Shown here: one piece after another, positions 34,426 to 42,149 of the stretch | Position numbering within the stretch: position 1 is the stretch's first letter | Layout: every line of letters starts with the position of its first letter | Source of the DNA: Bradyrhizobium manausense | Lineage (GTDB): Bacteria; Pseudomonadota; Alphaproteobacteria; Rhizobiales; Xanthobacteraceae | Assembly: GCF_018131105.1 (NCBI RefSeq) | Contig: NZ_JAFCJI010000001.1 | Location: 496,001 to 560,000, forward strand | Reading direction: 5' to 3' | Length of the DNA stretch: 64,000 bases | Notes under the pieces: generated by a model | The model's input: only the letters and a program-made list of their open reading frames with translations | Databases searched by the model: none | What the model was told of the DNA's origin: nothing | Translations under genes and position numbers: made by a program

Positions 34426-35343
34426 TCAGTAGTCCCAGAACACCGGCACCCAGCGGAAGGCGTCGCCGTCGATCGCGACGCGTCCGACCGACGGGAACGG
34501 CAAATGCGTGGCTACCAGCAGCTCGCCCGTCGCGGCAAGGTCTCGCAAGAGGTTGATACGAACCCGCGCCGCTTCCTCGGGATCGTGCTCGAAACCGTTG
34601 TGCCAGTCGGGTTGATCGAAGCCGACGGCAAACACCGCGTCGCCGGCGAAGGTCAGCGCGTCGCCGCCGGATGCCACCCGTACCACGCTATGCCCGGGGG
34701 TATGGCCGCCGGTGCGACGGGCGACGACGCCGGGCGCAATCTGGTGCGTCTCATCGAATGGCCGCAGCTGGCTGCCGTACTCCTTCACGAACTGCTTGGC
34801 GGTCGCGCGGAGCGCGTCCGGAAAACCCTGCGGCATGTTGGTGTGGGCGAAGTCCGGCGCCTCCCAGAACTTGACCTCGGCGGCCGCGACGTGGATGCGC
34901 AGATCCTTGCGGAGCCGCTGCTTCACGCCGTCGACGAGCAGCCCGCCGATGTGGTCCATGTGCATATGGGTGAGCACCAGATCGGTCACGGATGACAGAT
35001 CGATGCCGGCGGCCTCGAGGCGCCTGGTCAACTGGCCTGCCCGCGGCAGGTGCAGATCGGGGTCGGACCCGAGGCCGGCGTCGATGAGGATGGTCTTGTC
35101 GCCGCTACGGACCATGACCGCATTCAGCGCCCAGTCGAAAGCGTCCTGCGGCAGGAACATGTCGTGCAGCCAGGCCGCCCGCTCGGCCGGAGCGGCATTG
35201 TGCGCCAGCATCGTGGTCGGCAGCGGCAGCACGCCGTCGCTGACCACGAGCACGTCGATTTCGCCGATCTTCAGCGCGTAGCGCGACGGCACGAGCTCTT
35301 CGGTGCCCGATGCCACGGGTTGCGAGGGATTGTGCAGGTTCAT
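34426..35343 (-). CDS. Metallo-beta-lactamase-fold hydrolase
   Basis: The 305-residue protein carries the zinc motif THMHMDHIGG (His126, His128, Asp130, His131) and later GHTPGHS and GDAVFAVGF, the remaining metal ligands. The layout resembles broad lactonase and N-acyl homoserine lactonase-like enzymes, but no specificity loop identifies the substrate. The ATG at 35343 has AGGAGA six bases upstream; an ATG at 35361 is less likely. It converges with the DoxX gene and is separated from the upstream dehydratase gene by about 290 bases in which I see no gene or repeat. Confidence 0.82.
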   Translation of the reverse strand: MNLHNPSQPVASGTEELVPSRYALKIGEIDVLVVSDGVLPLPTTMLAHNAAPAERAAWLHDMFLPQDAFDWALNAVMVRSGDKTILIDAGLGSDPDLHLPRAGQLTRRLEAAGIDLSSVTDLVLTHMHMDHIGGLLVDGVKQRLRKDLRIHVAAAEVKFWEAPDFAHTNMPQGFPDALRATAKQFVKEYGSQLRPFDETHQIAPGVVARRTGGHTPGHSVVRVASGGDALTFAGDAVFAVGFDQPDWHNGFEHDPEEAARVRINLLRDLAATGELLVATHLPFPSVGRVAIDGDAFRWVPVFWDY

Positions 35344-35633
35344 GTTGGTCTCCTGTGTCATGATGTGTGTTCCCGGCAAGACGTCGTCATGTCTAACGAA
35401 CCGGAAAGTCGAGTGCCCCAGAGCGATTGCTGTGCCTGTCGAGAGATTGCTGCTAATGCGAGCGCTGGTCGTGGCGAGCGAGGCCACTATGCGCTGCAAG
35501 GGCCGAGCGTCTTTCCCGAAGCGGCCGCCTTTTGTCCGATCGTGCTCCGCGCAGGCGCACGTTTTCGTAAACGCACGCCTGGTGGCGGCGCGTTGTCGAG
35601 GTCCTGAACGGAGATAAGCGGGAGGGGCGCGCT

Positions 35634-36773
35634 CTAGCTCACGGCAAAGCGCGCGAGGGCCTCGCGGTCGATCTCGATCCCGAGCCCCGGACCGTCGGGG
35701 ATGCGCACAACGCCCTTTGCATGCGCGATCGGTTCTCTCAGGATCGCCTGCCGGATCGGATGTTCGGTGCGGTCGAACTCCAGCATCGGCTCGAGCGGTG
35801 CGAGCGAGGTCGGCGTGTACGAGGGAAGCACCGCAAGAAGCTGGAGCGAGGCGGCGATCGCGATCCCGGTGCCCCAGACATGCGGATTGTAGCGGATACC
35901 GAAGGCTTCGCTCATGTCGGCGATCTTCTTGCATTCGGTGAGGCCGCCGGCCGCGCAGGTGTCGGGCTGGGCGATGTCGAGCGCATGTGAGGCGAACAGG
36001 TCGCGGAAGCCGAAGCGCGTGAACTCGCACTCGCCGCCGGCGATCGGAATTGTGAGCGCGGCTTTCACCGCGCGGTAACCTGCGACGTCCTCCGGCGGCA
36101 CCGGCTCCTCGAACCATCCGATGTCGAGGGGTTCGATCATTCGGCCGAGCCGGATCGCGGCGACCGCGTCATAGGCATGGTTGGCATCGACCATCAGCGC
36201 GACGTCGGGACCAATCGCTTCGCGCACGGCGCGCGTGACGGCGGCATCCTCCGCGATACCGAAGCCGACCTTCAGCTTCACGGCGCGAAAACCTTCGGCC
36301 GCATAGCCGGCCGCTTCCTCCGCCAGATATTCGAGAGGATCGCCCGACTTCCGCCGATAGAGCCCGGTCGCATAGGCTTGCACTTCTCTGCGCGCCGCGC
36401 CGCCGAGCAGCTGGTGCACCGGCACGCCGAAATGCTTGCCCTTGATGTCCCATAGCGCGATGTCGATGCCGCTGAGGCCCTGGATCACGACGCCCTTCTG
36501 GCCGTGATCGCGCAGTCGCGCATAGATCGTCTGCCACAGCACATCGGTGCGCAGCGGGTCCTCGCCGATGAGCCAGGAGGCCACGTTCTGCACCACGGCG
36601 GCCGTCATCCGCGCCGGCCCGTAGCATTCGCCCCAGCCGGTCAGGCCCGCGTCGGTCTCGATCTCGACCAGCATTGCGGTGCGGGTATCGTACCAGGCGC
36701 GCGAGTAGGCGAAGGGCTGCGAGAGCTTTGCCTCGAGGATATGGGCGCGAATTCGTGTGATTTTCATTGCCAT
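35634..36773 (-). CDS. Mandelate racemase/muconate lactonizing enzyme family dehydratase
   Basis: The 379-residue enolase-superfamily protein shows the full catalytic set. The base is KLK (Lys166, Lys168), the metal ligands are Asp196, Glu222 and Glu248, and His298 in NPHVWGTG is paired with an aspartate near 271. These are features of the mandelate racemase subgroup. The family removes a proton alpha to a carboxylate, usually to dehydrate a sugar acid or isomerise a lactone. The substrate is not readable. It starts 10 bases after the HWE sensor kinase gene ends, on the same strand, and so is likely co-transcribed with it. Confidence 0.85.
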   Translation of the reverse strand: MAMKITRIRAHILEAKLSQPFAYSRAWYDTRTAMLVEIETDAGLTGWGECYGPARMTAAVVQNVASWLIGEDPLRTDVLWQTIYARLRDHGQKGVVIQGLSGIDIALWDIKGKHFGVPVHQLLGGAARREVQAYATGLYRRKSGDPLEYLAEEAAGYAAEGFRAVKLKVGFGIAEDAAVTRAVREAIGPDVALMVDANHAYDAVAAIRLGRMIEPLDIGWFEEPVPPEDVAGYRAVKAALTIPIAGGECEFTRFGFRDLFASHALDIAQPDTCAAGGLTECKKIADMSEAFGIRYNPHVWGTGIAIAASLQLLAVLPSYTPTSLAPLEPMLEFDRTEHPIRQAILREPIAHAKGVVRIPDGPGLGIEIDREALARFAVS

Positions 36774-36783
36774 CGCTTCCGGT

Positions 36784-38292
36784 TCATCGTGTCTCGTCCA
36801 GCGCGCAGGTCACCGTGCAGACCACGCCGCGCGGCAGGAAGTCCACCGTTGCCTCGCCGCCAAGTTGATCGCGCGCGCTGCGCTCGATCAGACGCGAGCC
36901 GAAGCCGCGCTGCACCGGCGCGGTCACCAACGGGCCGCCGATCTCGGTCCAGATCAGCCGCAGCCGCGGTTTTGTGGTGTCGGCGATGACCTCCCAGTCG
37001 AGGGTCACCCGGCCGGTCTCGTTCGACAGCGCGCCGTATTTGGCGGCGTTGGTTGCGATCTCGTGCACGATCATCGACAGCACGACGGCAAGCCGCGGCG
37101 ACAGCGGCACCGCGGGCCCTGCCATCCGGATGCGATCTGGATTGGTCAGCAGAAACGGCTGGAGCACGCGGGCGATCACGTCTCTCAGCTCCGAGCCGGC
37201 CCATTTCTCCTGGCTGAGGAGATTGTGCGCCTCGGCGAGCGCCCCGAGCCGTCCTTCGAATTTGATACGCTCGTCGCGGCTTGCGCTGCGAAACGTTTGC
37301 ACGGCGATGGCCTGCATCAAGGCCAGCGTGTTCTTGACGCGGTGGTTGAGCTCCTCGATCAGGAGATTATGCAGCATCTCGCCGCGCGCGATCGTGGTCG
37401 CCATCCTGACCGCAAAGGTAAGGCCGACCAGCAGCAGCACGCCGCCGATCAGGCTGGTGATCGCGATGTTGCGCCAGAGCGGCGCGATCAGAGAGCTCTC
37501 GGTGACGCCGGCCGCGACGGTCCAGCCGGTTAGTTGCGACCGCGTATAGGCCGAGGCAAGCGCAACGCCGTCGAGCGAGACGCTCGACAGAGCAGCCTCG
37601 GGTGAACGGAACATGGCTTCGAACAGCGACGGCGAGGCCTGCTTGCCAAACGTCTCATTCGGATTGGGGGCGCGCGCGAACACGGTGCCCTTGCTGTCCA
37701 GCAGCGACACGGTCCATTGGTCGTCGGGGCGCTGCCGCTCGACCAGGTGCTGGAAGATGTCGATTGGCGGGCTGAAGGAAAGCGTGTAGACGACCTCGCC
37801 GTCGCGCAGCACCGGGACTTCGACCGTGACGATCGGGCGCTTCTTGGTTGATCCGGTGAAGAGGTCGGAGAATTGCGGCGTCTTGGTTGTGAAGACGCGT
37901 TCGACGATCTCGCGGTTGTTGCGCGGCGGCAGGCTCGCGGTTTCGGTCGTGACCGTCGAGAACAGCTGGTGCCCGGACTTGTCGGCCAGCAGCAGGACGC
38001 TGTCCTCGCCATACTGGCTGATGAATCCGGCTGCGGAGCGCCGGAAACTCTCGAAGTCACCCCTGCGCAAGGATTCGCTGAGCGCGAGCACCTGCAGGCC
38101 GCCCGTCATCCGCTGCACCTCGGAATCGAGCACGAGGCGCATGCTTCGTACCGTCTCGAGCACCCGGCGCGTCGCATCGCTGCGGTCCTGGCGATAGTTG
38201 GAATAAGCAAGGCCGACGGCAAAGACGATCAACGGCAACATCGTTCCCGTGACCAGGAGAGCGAGCCGGACCGGCAGGGTGAGCTTTGACAA
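36784..38292 (-). CDS. HWE-family sensor histidine kinase
   Basis: The 502-residue protein has an N-terminal helix (about 10-30), a large periplasmic Cache-type sensor region (about 35-275), a second helix (about 278-298) and a kinase core. The phosphorylated histidine is His317 in EELNHRVKNTLALMQ. The N-box HEIATNAAKYGALS and the G1 motif LIWTEIGGP (W-x-E) mark the HWE family. Many HWE kinases feed the alphaproteobacterial general stress response through PhyR. No response regulator gene is next to it, so its partner must be elsewhere. Confidence 0.88.
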   Translation of the reverse strand: MSKLTLPVRLALLVTGTMLPLIVFAVGLAYSNYRQDRSDATRRVLETVRSMRLVLDSEVQRMTGGLQVLALSESLRRGDFESFRRSAAGFISQYGEDSVLLLADKSGHQLFSTVTTETASLPPRNNREIVERVFTTKTPQFSDLFTGSTKKRPIVTVEVPVLRDGEVVYTLSFSPPIDIFQHLVERQRPDDQWTVSLLDSKGTVFARAPNPNETFGKQASPSLFEAMFRSPEAALSSVSLDGVALASAYTRSQLTGWTVAAGVTESSLIAPLWRNIAITSLIGGVLLLVGLTFAVRMATTIARGEMLHNLLIEELNHRVKNTLALMQAIAVQTFRSASRDERIKFEGRLGALAEAHNLLSQEKWAGSELRDVIARVLQPFLLTNPDRIRMAGPAVPLSPRLAVVLSMIVHEIATNAAKYGALSNETGRVTLDWEVIADTTKPRLRLIWTEIGGPLVTAPVQRGFGSRLIERSARDQLGGEATVDFLPRGVVCTVTCALDETR

Positions 38293-38431
38293 CGCGGGCG
38301 TCCCGATTCCAGCGCCTCGCGCGCCGGATTATGATTTTGGAGAGAACCATACGGGCAGGAATTGTGCTGCGCCATGATTTTCGTATCCGGCGAGCAGGCT
38401 GGAAGAATTCGGCGGGGCAGTCGCCGGCACC

Positions 38432-38524
38432 TCAGCTCATGCTGATTGCGGTGAGCAGCAGGCACACGGCGTACACGGCCGCCAGGCTGAGCCCGGCGAT
38501 CCGGGCTTCTCGACGCGATGTCAT
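38432..38524 (-). CDS. 30-residue single-helix microprotein
   Basis: A short frame with ATG 38522-38524 and stop TGA at 38432-38434 encodes MTSRREARIAGLSLAAVYAV and ten more residues, ending in serine. It has a basic start and one hydrophobic helix. GGAG lies about nine bases upstream. It follows the DUF1236 gene on the same strand. The gene is too short for certainty, but its composition is exactly that of a small membrane protein. Confidence 0.45.
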   Translation of the reverse strand: MTSRREARIAGLSLAAVYAVCLLLTAISMS

Positions 38525-38540
38525 GTGATCGACTCCAGGA

Positions 38541-38567
38541 GGGCGGCCGCCATTGCGGCGACCGCCC
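38541..38567 (-). other. Hairpin between the DUF1236 and microprotein genes
   Basis: GGGCGG and CCGCCC enclose a second stem CCGC/GCGG. There is no T run, so it may be a partial terminator or an RNA-stabilising structure between the two minus-strand genes. Confidence 0.4.
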
Positions 38568-38579
38568 GTCCGTTACGTT

Positions 38580-38924
38580 TTAGTCAATTTCCTGCACGAC
38601 CGTTCGTGTGCCGGGATCGACCAGCATCACGCGTTCGCCGGAGTAGACGTAGCGATAGTGCGTGAGCGACGGACCCCAATCGGCCGGGACCGCCTCGAGT
38701 TCGACATCGGTTGGAACCGTCGCGCCGACGATGATTTTTTCCTTCGTCGTCACCGGCCGCAGATGATGCTCGGTGACGTAGGATTTGATCCGCGTCCGGT
38801 ATTGCGGCTCGATCTGGACCGCCGCGGCATGACCGGTTCCGGTCGTGGTCACCACGGTGGATTGTGCGAACGCGCCGGTCGAGATCATCAGCGCTGCTGC
38901 GGACAGCAGGAGTAGCTTTTTCAT
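38580..38924 (-). CDS. DUF1236 exported protein
   Basis: The 114-residue protein starts with a signal peptide (MKKLLLLSAAALMISTGAFA, then Q). The rest is a DUF1236 domain (about residues 40-110: YRTRIKSYVTEHHLRPVTTKEK, then VGATVPTDVELEAVP; quoted in part). Such small periplasmic proteins are abundant in Bradyrhizobium and some are linked to stress. Function is unknown. AGGAGGACAAA lies upstream of the ATG. A weak EcfG-type promoter (38955-38979) precedes it. Confidence 0.85.
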   Translation of the reverse strand: MKKLLLLSAAALMISTGAFAQSTVVTTTGTGHAAAVQIEPQYRTRIKSYVTEHHLRPVTTKEKIIVGATVPTDVELEAVPADWGPSLTHYRYVYSGERVMLVDPGTRTVVQEID

Positions 38925-38954
38925 TTTGTCCTCCTCGATAACAAGCGCCGCACC

Positions 38955-38979
38955 AACATCTCATCGCTGGCGACGTTCC
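38955..38979 (-). promoter_or_regulatory. Possible EcfG-type promoter for the DUF1236 gene
   Basis: On the minus strand: GGAAC, 16 bases, TGTT. This differs from the consensus CGTT by one base. It lies about 30 bases upstream of the DUF1236 start. Confidence 0.35.
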
Positions 38980-38988
38980 CGGCCGATA

Positions 38989-39014
38989 GGAACAAAATGC
39001 TACTTTTTCCCGTT
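38989..39014 (+). promoter_or_regulatory. EcfG (general stress sigma factor) promoter
   Basis: GGAAC is followed by 17 bases and CGTT, the full EcfG consensus with allowed spacing. It ends 48 bases before ATG 39062 of the small exported protein gene and should drive that gene and the microprotein after it. Confidence 0.6.
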
Positions 39015-39061
39015 TGCAAATCGACTGGGCGCGGAACGCCCGGCAATTGGAGGAGGAGAGA

Positions 39062-39295
39062 ATGAAGCTGAGGATCGTAACCGCGGCCGTGATGGTTGCT
39101 GCGTTTTCACTACCGGCGTTCGCGGCCGACGAATTCTACGTCGTGCAGGACGTCAAGACCAAGAAGTGCACCATCGTCGACAAGAAGCCGACCGACACGA
39201 GCATGACCGTCGTCAGCCCCTCGGGCACGATCTACAAGTCGCGCACCGAGGCTGAGAGCGGCATGAAGACCGTCAAGGTCTGCACGTCAAACTGA
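39062..39295 (+). CDS. Small exported protein
   Basis: The 77-residue product has a signal peptide (MKLRIVTAAVMVAAFSLPAF, cut after AFA) and a 55-residue mature part with two cysteines (KKCTIVD and KVCTSN near the end) that may form a disulfide. The mature protein is rich in Lys, Thr and Val. GGAGGAGGAGAG is a very strong ribosome site. I recall similar small periplasmic proteins in Bradyrhizobium but no domain name with a function. An EcfG promoter stands just upstream. Confidence 0.75.
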   Translation: MKLRIVTAAVMVAAFSLPAFAADEFYVVQDVKTKKCTIVDKKPTDTSMTVVSPSGTIYKSRTEAESGMKTVKVCTSN

Positions 39296-39308
39296 GGAGG
39301 ACGACAGA

Positions 39309-39389
39309 ATGCCAGTTCTGATCTTGTGGGCCGTGCCGGCCGTGCTCGTTGTCGGCGGCGGCATCTATCTGATCGGCCACTTCCACTAG
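39309..39389 (+). CDS. 26-residue single-helix microprotein
   Basis: ATG 39309, after AGGAGGACG, encodes MPVLILWAVPAVLVVGGGIY and six more residues (LIGHFH) before TAG. It is almost entirely one membrane helix with a histidine at the end. The strong ribosome site and the 13-base gap after the exported protein gene suggest it is really translated as part of the same stress-controlled operon. Confidence 0.6.
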   Translation: MPVLILWAVPAVLVVGGGIYLIGHFH

Positions 39390-39397
39390 GCCAAACA

Positions 39398-39433
39398 GTA
39401 TCGGGCTCCGCGAAGACTCGCGGAGCCCGATAC
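39398..39433. terminator. Bidirectional hairpin terminator
   Basis: Arms GTATCGGGCTCCGCG and CGCGGAGCCCGATAC (15 perfect pairs) enclose a six-base loop between the convergent microprotein and serine hydrolase genes. There is no long T run on either side. Confidence 0.7.
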
Positions 39434-39450
39434 AACAAATGTTGGGAACG

Positions 39451-40725
39451 TCAGAGATTGCTCTCCGTGATCGCGGCGTAGACCATGCTGCGCAGCTCGC
39501 GACGGAGCGGGTAGGCGCTCGACGGCAGCACCTGCGTCATGAAGATTGTGATCAGCTCCTCGGCCGGATCAATCCAGAACGAGGTCGTGGCCGCGCCGCC
39601 CCAATTATATTCACCAGGGCTGCCGGCGATCAGCGTCTCGGCCGGGCGCATCGTCACCGCAAAGCCGAGACCGAAGCCGATGCCGTTATAGGTGGCCTCC
39701 GAGAACAGCGAACGCGACACGTCCGGCAGCGCCTGTCCGCCCGGAATGTGGTTGCTGGTCATCAGCGCCAGCGTCTTCGGCCCGATCAGCCTGATGCCGC
39801 CAAGCTCGCCGCCGTTCAAAAGCGCGCGGCAGAAGGTGAGATAGTCGGCCATGGTCGAGCAGAGCCCGCCGCCTCCTGAAATGAGGGAGGGCGGCGCCAG
39901 GAACGAGCTCTTGGTCGGGTCGTCCTGAAGCGTCAGGCCCTCGCGGCGCTGGCCGGCATGCATGGTGAAGCCACCGCCGGGATCGGCGTTGTAGCAGGCG
40001 GCGAAGCGATGCGCCTTCGAGGCCGGCACGTGGAAATCGGTGTCGGTCATGCCCAGCGGGTCCAGGATGCGTTGCTTTAGAAACTGCTCGAACGGCATGC
40101 CCGAGATCTTGCCGACGAGGTACCCGATCACGTCGGTCGCGACCGAGTAGTTCCAGGATTCGCCCGGTGAGAACTCCAACGGGATTTTTGCGAGGCTCTC
40201 GATCATGCCCTGGAGCGTGCCTGACTTCTCGACCTCGCCGATCTTCTCGGCGCGATAGCCGGCATCGACATTGGAGCGCTGCTGGAAGCCGTATGTCAGT
40301 CCAGCCGTGTGGCGCAACAGGTCGACGATCAGCATTGGCCGGGACGGCGGCCGGGTCAGGAAGTTGGGGTGAGTGCCCGCGACGAAAACGCCGAGATTCT
40401 TCCATTCCGGAATGTATTTGGCGACCGGCTCGTCGATCGCGACCAGACCTTCCTCGACCAGCATCATGAAGGCGACGCTCGTGAGCGGCTTGGTCATGGA
40501 ATAGATGCGGTAGATGGTGTCGTCCTTGGCCGGCACCTTGCGCTCGACATCGGCGAGGCCCTGCACCGAGCTGTGGGCGATCTTGCCGCGTCGGTAGACC
40601 AGCAGATGCGTGCCCGGGAAGCGGCCGGCGTCGATGTACCTGGCCTTCAGATGGGCATCGACGCGGTCGAGCGCGGTCTTGGACATGCCCACGGATTCGG
40701 GCGAGGCGGGGGTAGGGGCGAGCAT
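39451..40725 (-). CDS. Serine hydrolase of the class C beta-lactamase / esterase family
   Basis: The 424-residue protein has the active-site SMTK motif (Ser76, Lys79) and the second motif NYSVATDV with Tyr193. A GGAATTSFW segment near the C-terminus stands in the place of the KTG box. No signal peptide is present, which points to a cytosolic esterase or peptidase of the EstB type rather than a true beta-lactamase. GGAGGAACTG precedes the ATG. The substrate is unknown. It is divergent from the intradiol dioxygenase gene. Confidence 0.85.
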   Translation of the reverse strand: MLAPTPASPESVGMSKTALDRVDAHLKARYIDAGRFPGTHLLVYRRGKIAHSSVQGLADVERKVPAKDDTIYRIYSMTKPLTSVAFMMLVEEGLVAIDEPVAKYIPEWKNLGVFVAGTHPNFLTRPPSRPMLIVDLLRHTAGLTYGFQQRSNVDAGYRAEKIGEVEKSGTLQGMIESLAKIPLEFSPGESWNYSVATDVIGYLVGKISGMPFEQFLKQRILDPLGMTDTDFHVPASKAHRFAACYNADPGGGFTMHAGQRREGLTLQDDPTKSSFLAPPSLISGGGGLCSTMADYLTFCRALLNGGELGGIRLIGPKTLALMTSNHIPGGQALPDVSRSLFSEATYNGIGFGLGFAVTMRPAETLIAGSPGEYNWGGAATTSFWIDPAEELITIFMTQVLPSSAYPLRRELRSMVYAAITESNL

Positions 40726-40898
40726 CAGTTCCTCCGGCGGTTTTCTCAGGCGTTGATAGCCGAAATGAGGGCCTTATTCCAAGCGGGTCGCGCTTAACGC
40801 GAGGTCGCCTGATGGTGTAGGCTCCAGTCTGGAACGCCTCCAAGGAGCCCCTCAAGATCCCGCGGGGCCAACGAGAAAAACCTAAGGGCAAACGCAGC

Positions 40899-41816
40899 AT
40901 GACCCAGTTCAACGAGACCGAACTCACCGAGGCCGTCGTCAGGAGCTTCGACAACACGCCCAATCCGCGCGCGAAATTCCTGCTCCAGGAATTGGTGAAG
41001 TCGTTGCACGATTACGTGAGCAAGACCGGTCTCACCTTCGAGGAGTGGGAATACGCCATCGATTTCCTGACCCGTACCGGCCAGAAATGCACGGACACCC
41101 GCCAGGAGTTCATCCTGCTCTCCGACGTGCTCGGCGTCTCCATGCTGGTCGATGCGGTCAACCATCGCGACCGCGACGGCGCGACCCAGACCACAGTGCT
41201 CGGCCCGTTCTATGTCGGCGAGCACAAGGTCACCCCCCACGGCACCGATATCTCGCCGAACAATCTTACGGGCGAGCGGATGTTCGTGCAGAGCCGCGTC
41301 ACCGATCTCAAGGGCAAGCCGCTTGCGAACGTCCCGGTCGACGTCTGGCACGCCGACGATGACGGTTTCTACGATTCCCAGAAGACGAATTATGACGAGG
41401 TCGGTGCCTCGGCACGGGCGCGCTTCATCACCGACAGCGATGGCCGCTTCTTCTTCCGCACGATCCTGCCGTGCAGCTATCCGATCCCGACCGACGGGCC
41501 GGTCGGAGAGATGATCGTGCAGACCAAGCGCCATCCGATGCGCCCGGCGCATGTGCACTTCCTGGTCAACGCGAAGGGCTATGAGCCGCTGATCACCCAC
41601 GTCTTCATGGACGGCGACAAATATCTCGATTCCGACGTCGTGTTCGGGGTCAAGGACGACCTCGTCGCCAAGGTCGAACCGCACAACGACGCGGCGATGC
41701 CCGACGGCACCAAGGCCAACGGGCAGTGGCACCTGATGACCTACGAATTCCACCTCAAGCCGGGCGGCGGCCTCGCCCCCAAGCCGCTCGGGACCAAGGC
41801 GGCCGAGCCGGCCTGA
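40899..41816 (+). CDS. Intradiol ring-cleavage dioxygenase (hydroxyquinol/catechol 1,2-dioxygenase type)
   Basis: The 305-residue protein has an N-terminal dimerisation helix domain (about 1-95), then the catalytic beta-sandwich. The iron ligands are Tyr158, Tyr194, His218 and His220. Their spacing (36, 24, 2) is the same as in catechol 1,2-dioxygenase. LGPFYV and DVWHADDDGFYDSQ are typical. It opens an aromatic diol or triol between the two hydroxyl groups. A hydroxyquinol substrate fits the nearby gamma-resorcylate decarboxylase, as in the gra pathway (GraB), but catechol cannot be ruled out. Confidence 0.85.
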   Translation: MTQFNETELTEAVVRSFDNTPNPRAKFLLQELVKSLHDYVSKTGLTFEEWEYAIDFLTRTGQKCTDTRQEFILLSDVLGVSMLVDAVNHRDRDGATQTTVLGPFYVGEHKVTPHGTDISPNNLTGERMFVQSRVTDLKGKPLANVPVDVWHADDDGFYDSQKTNYDEVGASARARFITDSDGRFFFRTILPCSYPIPTDGPVGEMIVQTKRHPMRPAHVHFLVNAKGYEPLITHVFMDGDKYLDSDVVFGVKDDLVAKVEPHNDAAMPDGTKANGQWHLMTYEFHLKPGGGLAPKPLGTKAAEPA

Positions 41817-41823
41817 CGTCACT

Positions 41824-41885
41824 TCTTGGGCATTCGCTCATTTGTTGTGCGCCGCACAAGGAGTGAGCGATTGCCCATTCAAGAA
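41824..41885. terminator. Imperfect hairpin after the dioxygenase gene
   Basis: The arms CTTGGGCATTCGCTCA and TGAGCGATTGCCCATTCAAG (imperfect) enclose a perfect inner palindrome TTGTGCGCCGCACAA. It lies eight bases after the dioxygenase stop and can end its transcript. There is no T run directly after it. Confidence 0.5.
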
Positions 41886-41932
41886 ATGGGCGCGTCGCGA
41901 CTTTTTGATGCATTCGTGGGTGTGCTCATCTT

Positions 41933-41946
41933 TTGATCGAATTCAA
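41933..41946. promoter_or_regulatory. FixK/FNR-like half-perfect site upstream of the nitrate operon
   Basis: TTGATCGAATTCAA matches TTGAT-N4-ATCAA except for one base. It lies about 200 bases upstream of the nitrate transporter start, rather far for direct activation. Treat as a candidate. Confidence 0.25.
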
Positions 41947-41988
41947 ATAAGCTATTGCTACAACGTAATTTTTTTGTCCGTCCGTGCG

Positions 41989-42005
41989 CTGGCACAGGCC
42001 TTGAA
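41989..42005 (+). promoter_or_regulatory. Sigma-54-like promoter of the nitrate assimilation operon
   Basis: CTGGCAC-AGGCC-TTGAA matches the -24/-12 consensus TGGCAC-N5-TTGCA in spacing and all but one base (A for C in the -12 box). In Bradyrhizobium the nitrate assimilation genes are under NtrC, which works with sigma-54, so a promoter of this kind is expected here. Confidence 0.4.
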
Positions 42006-42053
42006 TAACAAGCTCTGACGCCACCGACGCCGTCACTCGACATCATCAATCAG

Positions 42054-42107
42054 CATCGCGAACTCGCCACCGGGGCGATGCCTCGGCGCGCCTCCACGCC
42101 TGGAGGC
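42054..42107 (+). promoter_or_regulatory. Two stem-loops in the nitrate operon leader
   Basis: The first stem (CATCGC at 42054 pairing with GCGATG at 42075, enclosing CGCC/GGCG) and the second (GCCTCCA-CGCC-TGGAGGC at 42090-42107) fall in the leader before the transporter. NasT-type antiterminators bind two-hairpin leaders of such operons. The loops do not match the A-N-N-G hexaloop rule well, so this is only a possibility. Confidence 0.2.
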
Positions 42108-42149
42108 TGGGTCTGCAACGACGCAGCGATGCGACCAAAGGGATTATCA

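Noticed and set aside
39451..40725. Antibiotic-resistance beta-lactamase
   Set aside because: The SMTK and Tyr motifs fit the class C fold, but there is no signal peptide and no KTG box. An esterase/peptidase of the EstB type is a better reading.
42054..42107. Firm assignment of a NasT (ANTAR) target RNA
   Set aside because: Two hairpins exist, but the loops do not fit the expected hexaloop with A at position 1 and G at position 4. It is kept only as a low-confidence leader feature.
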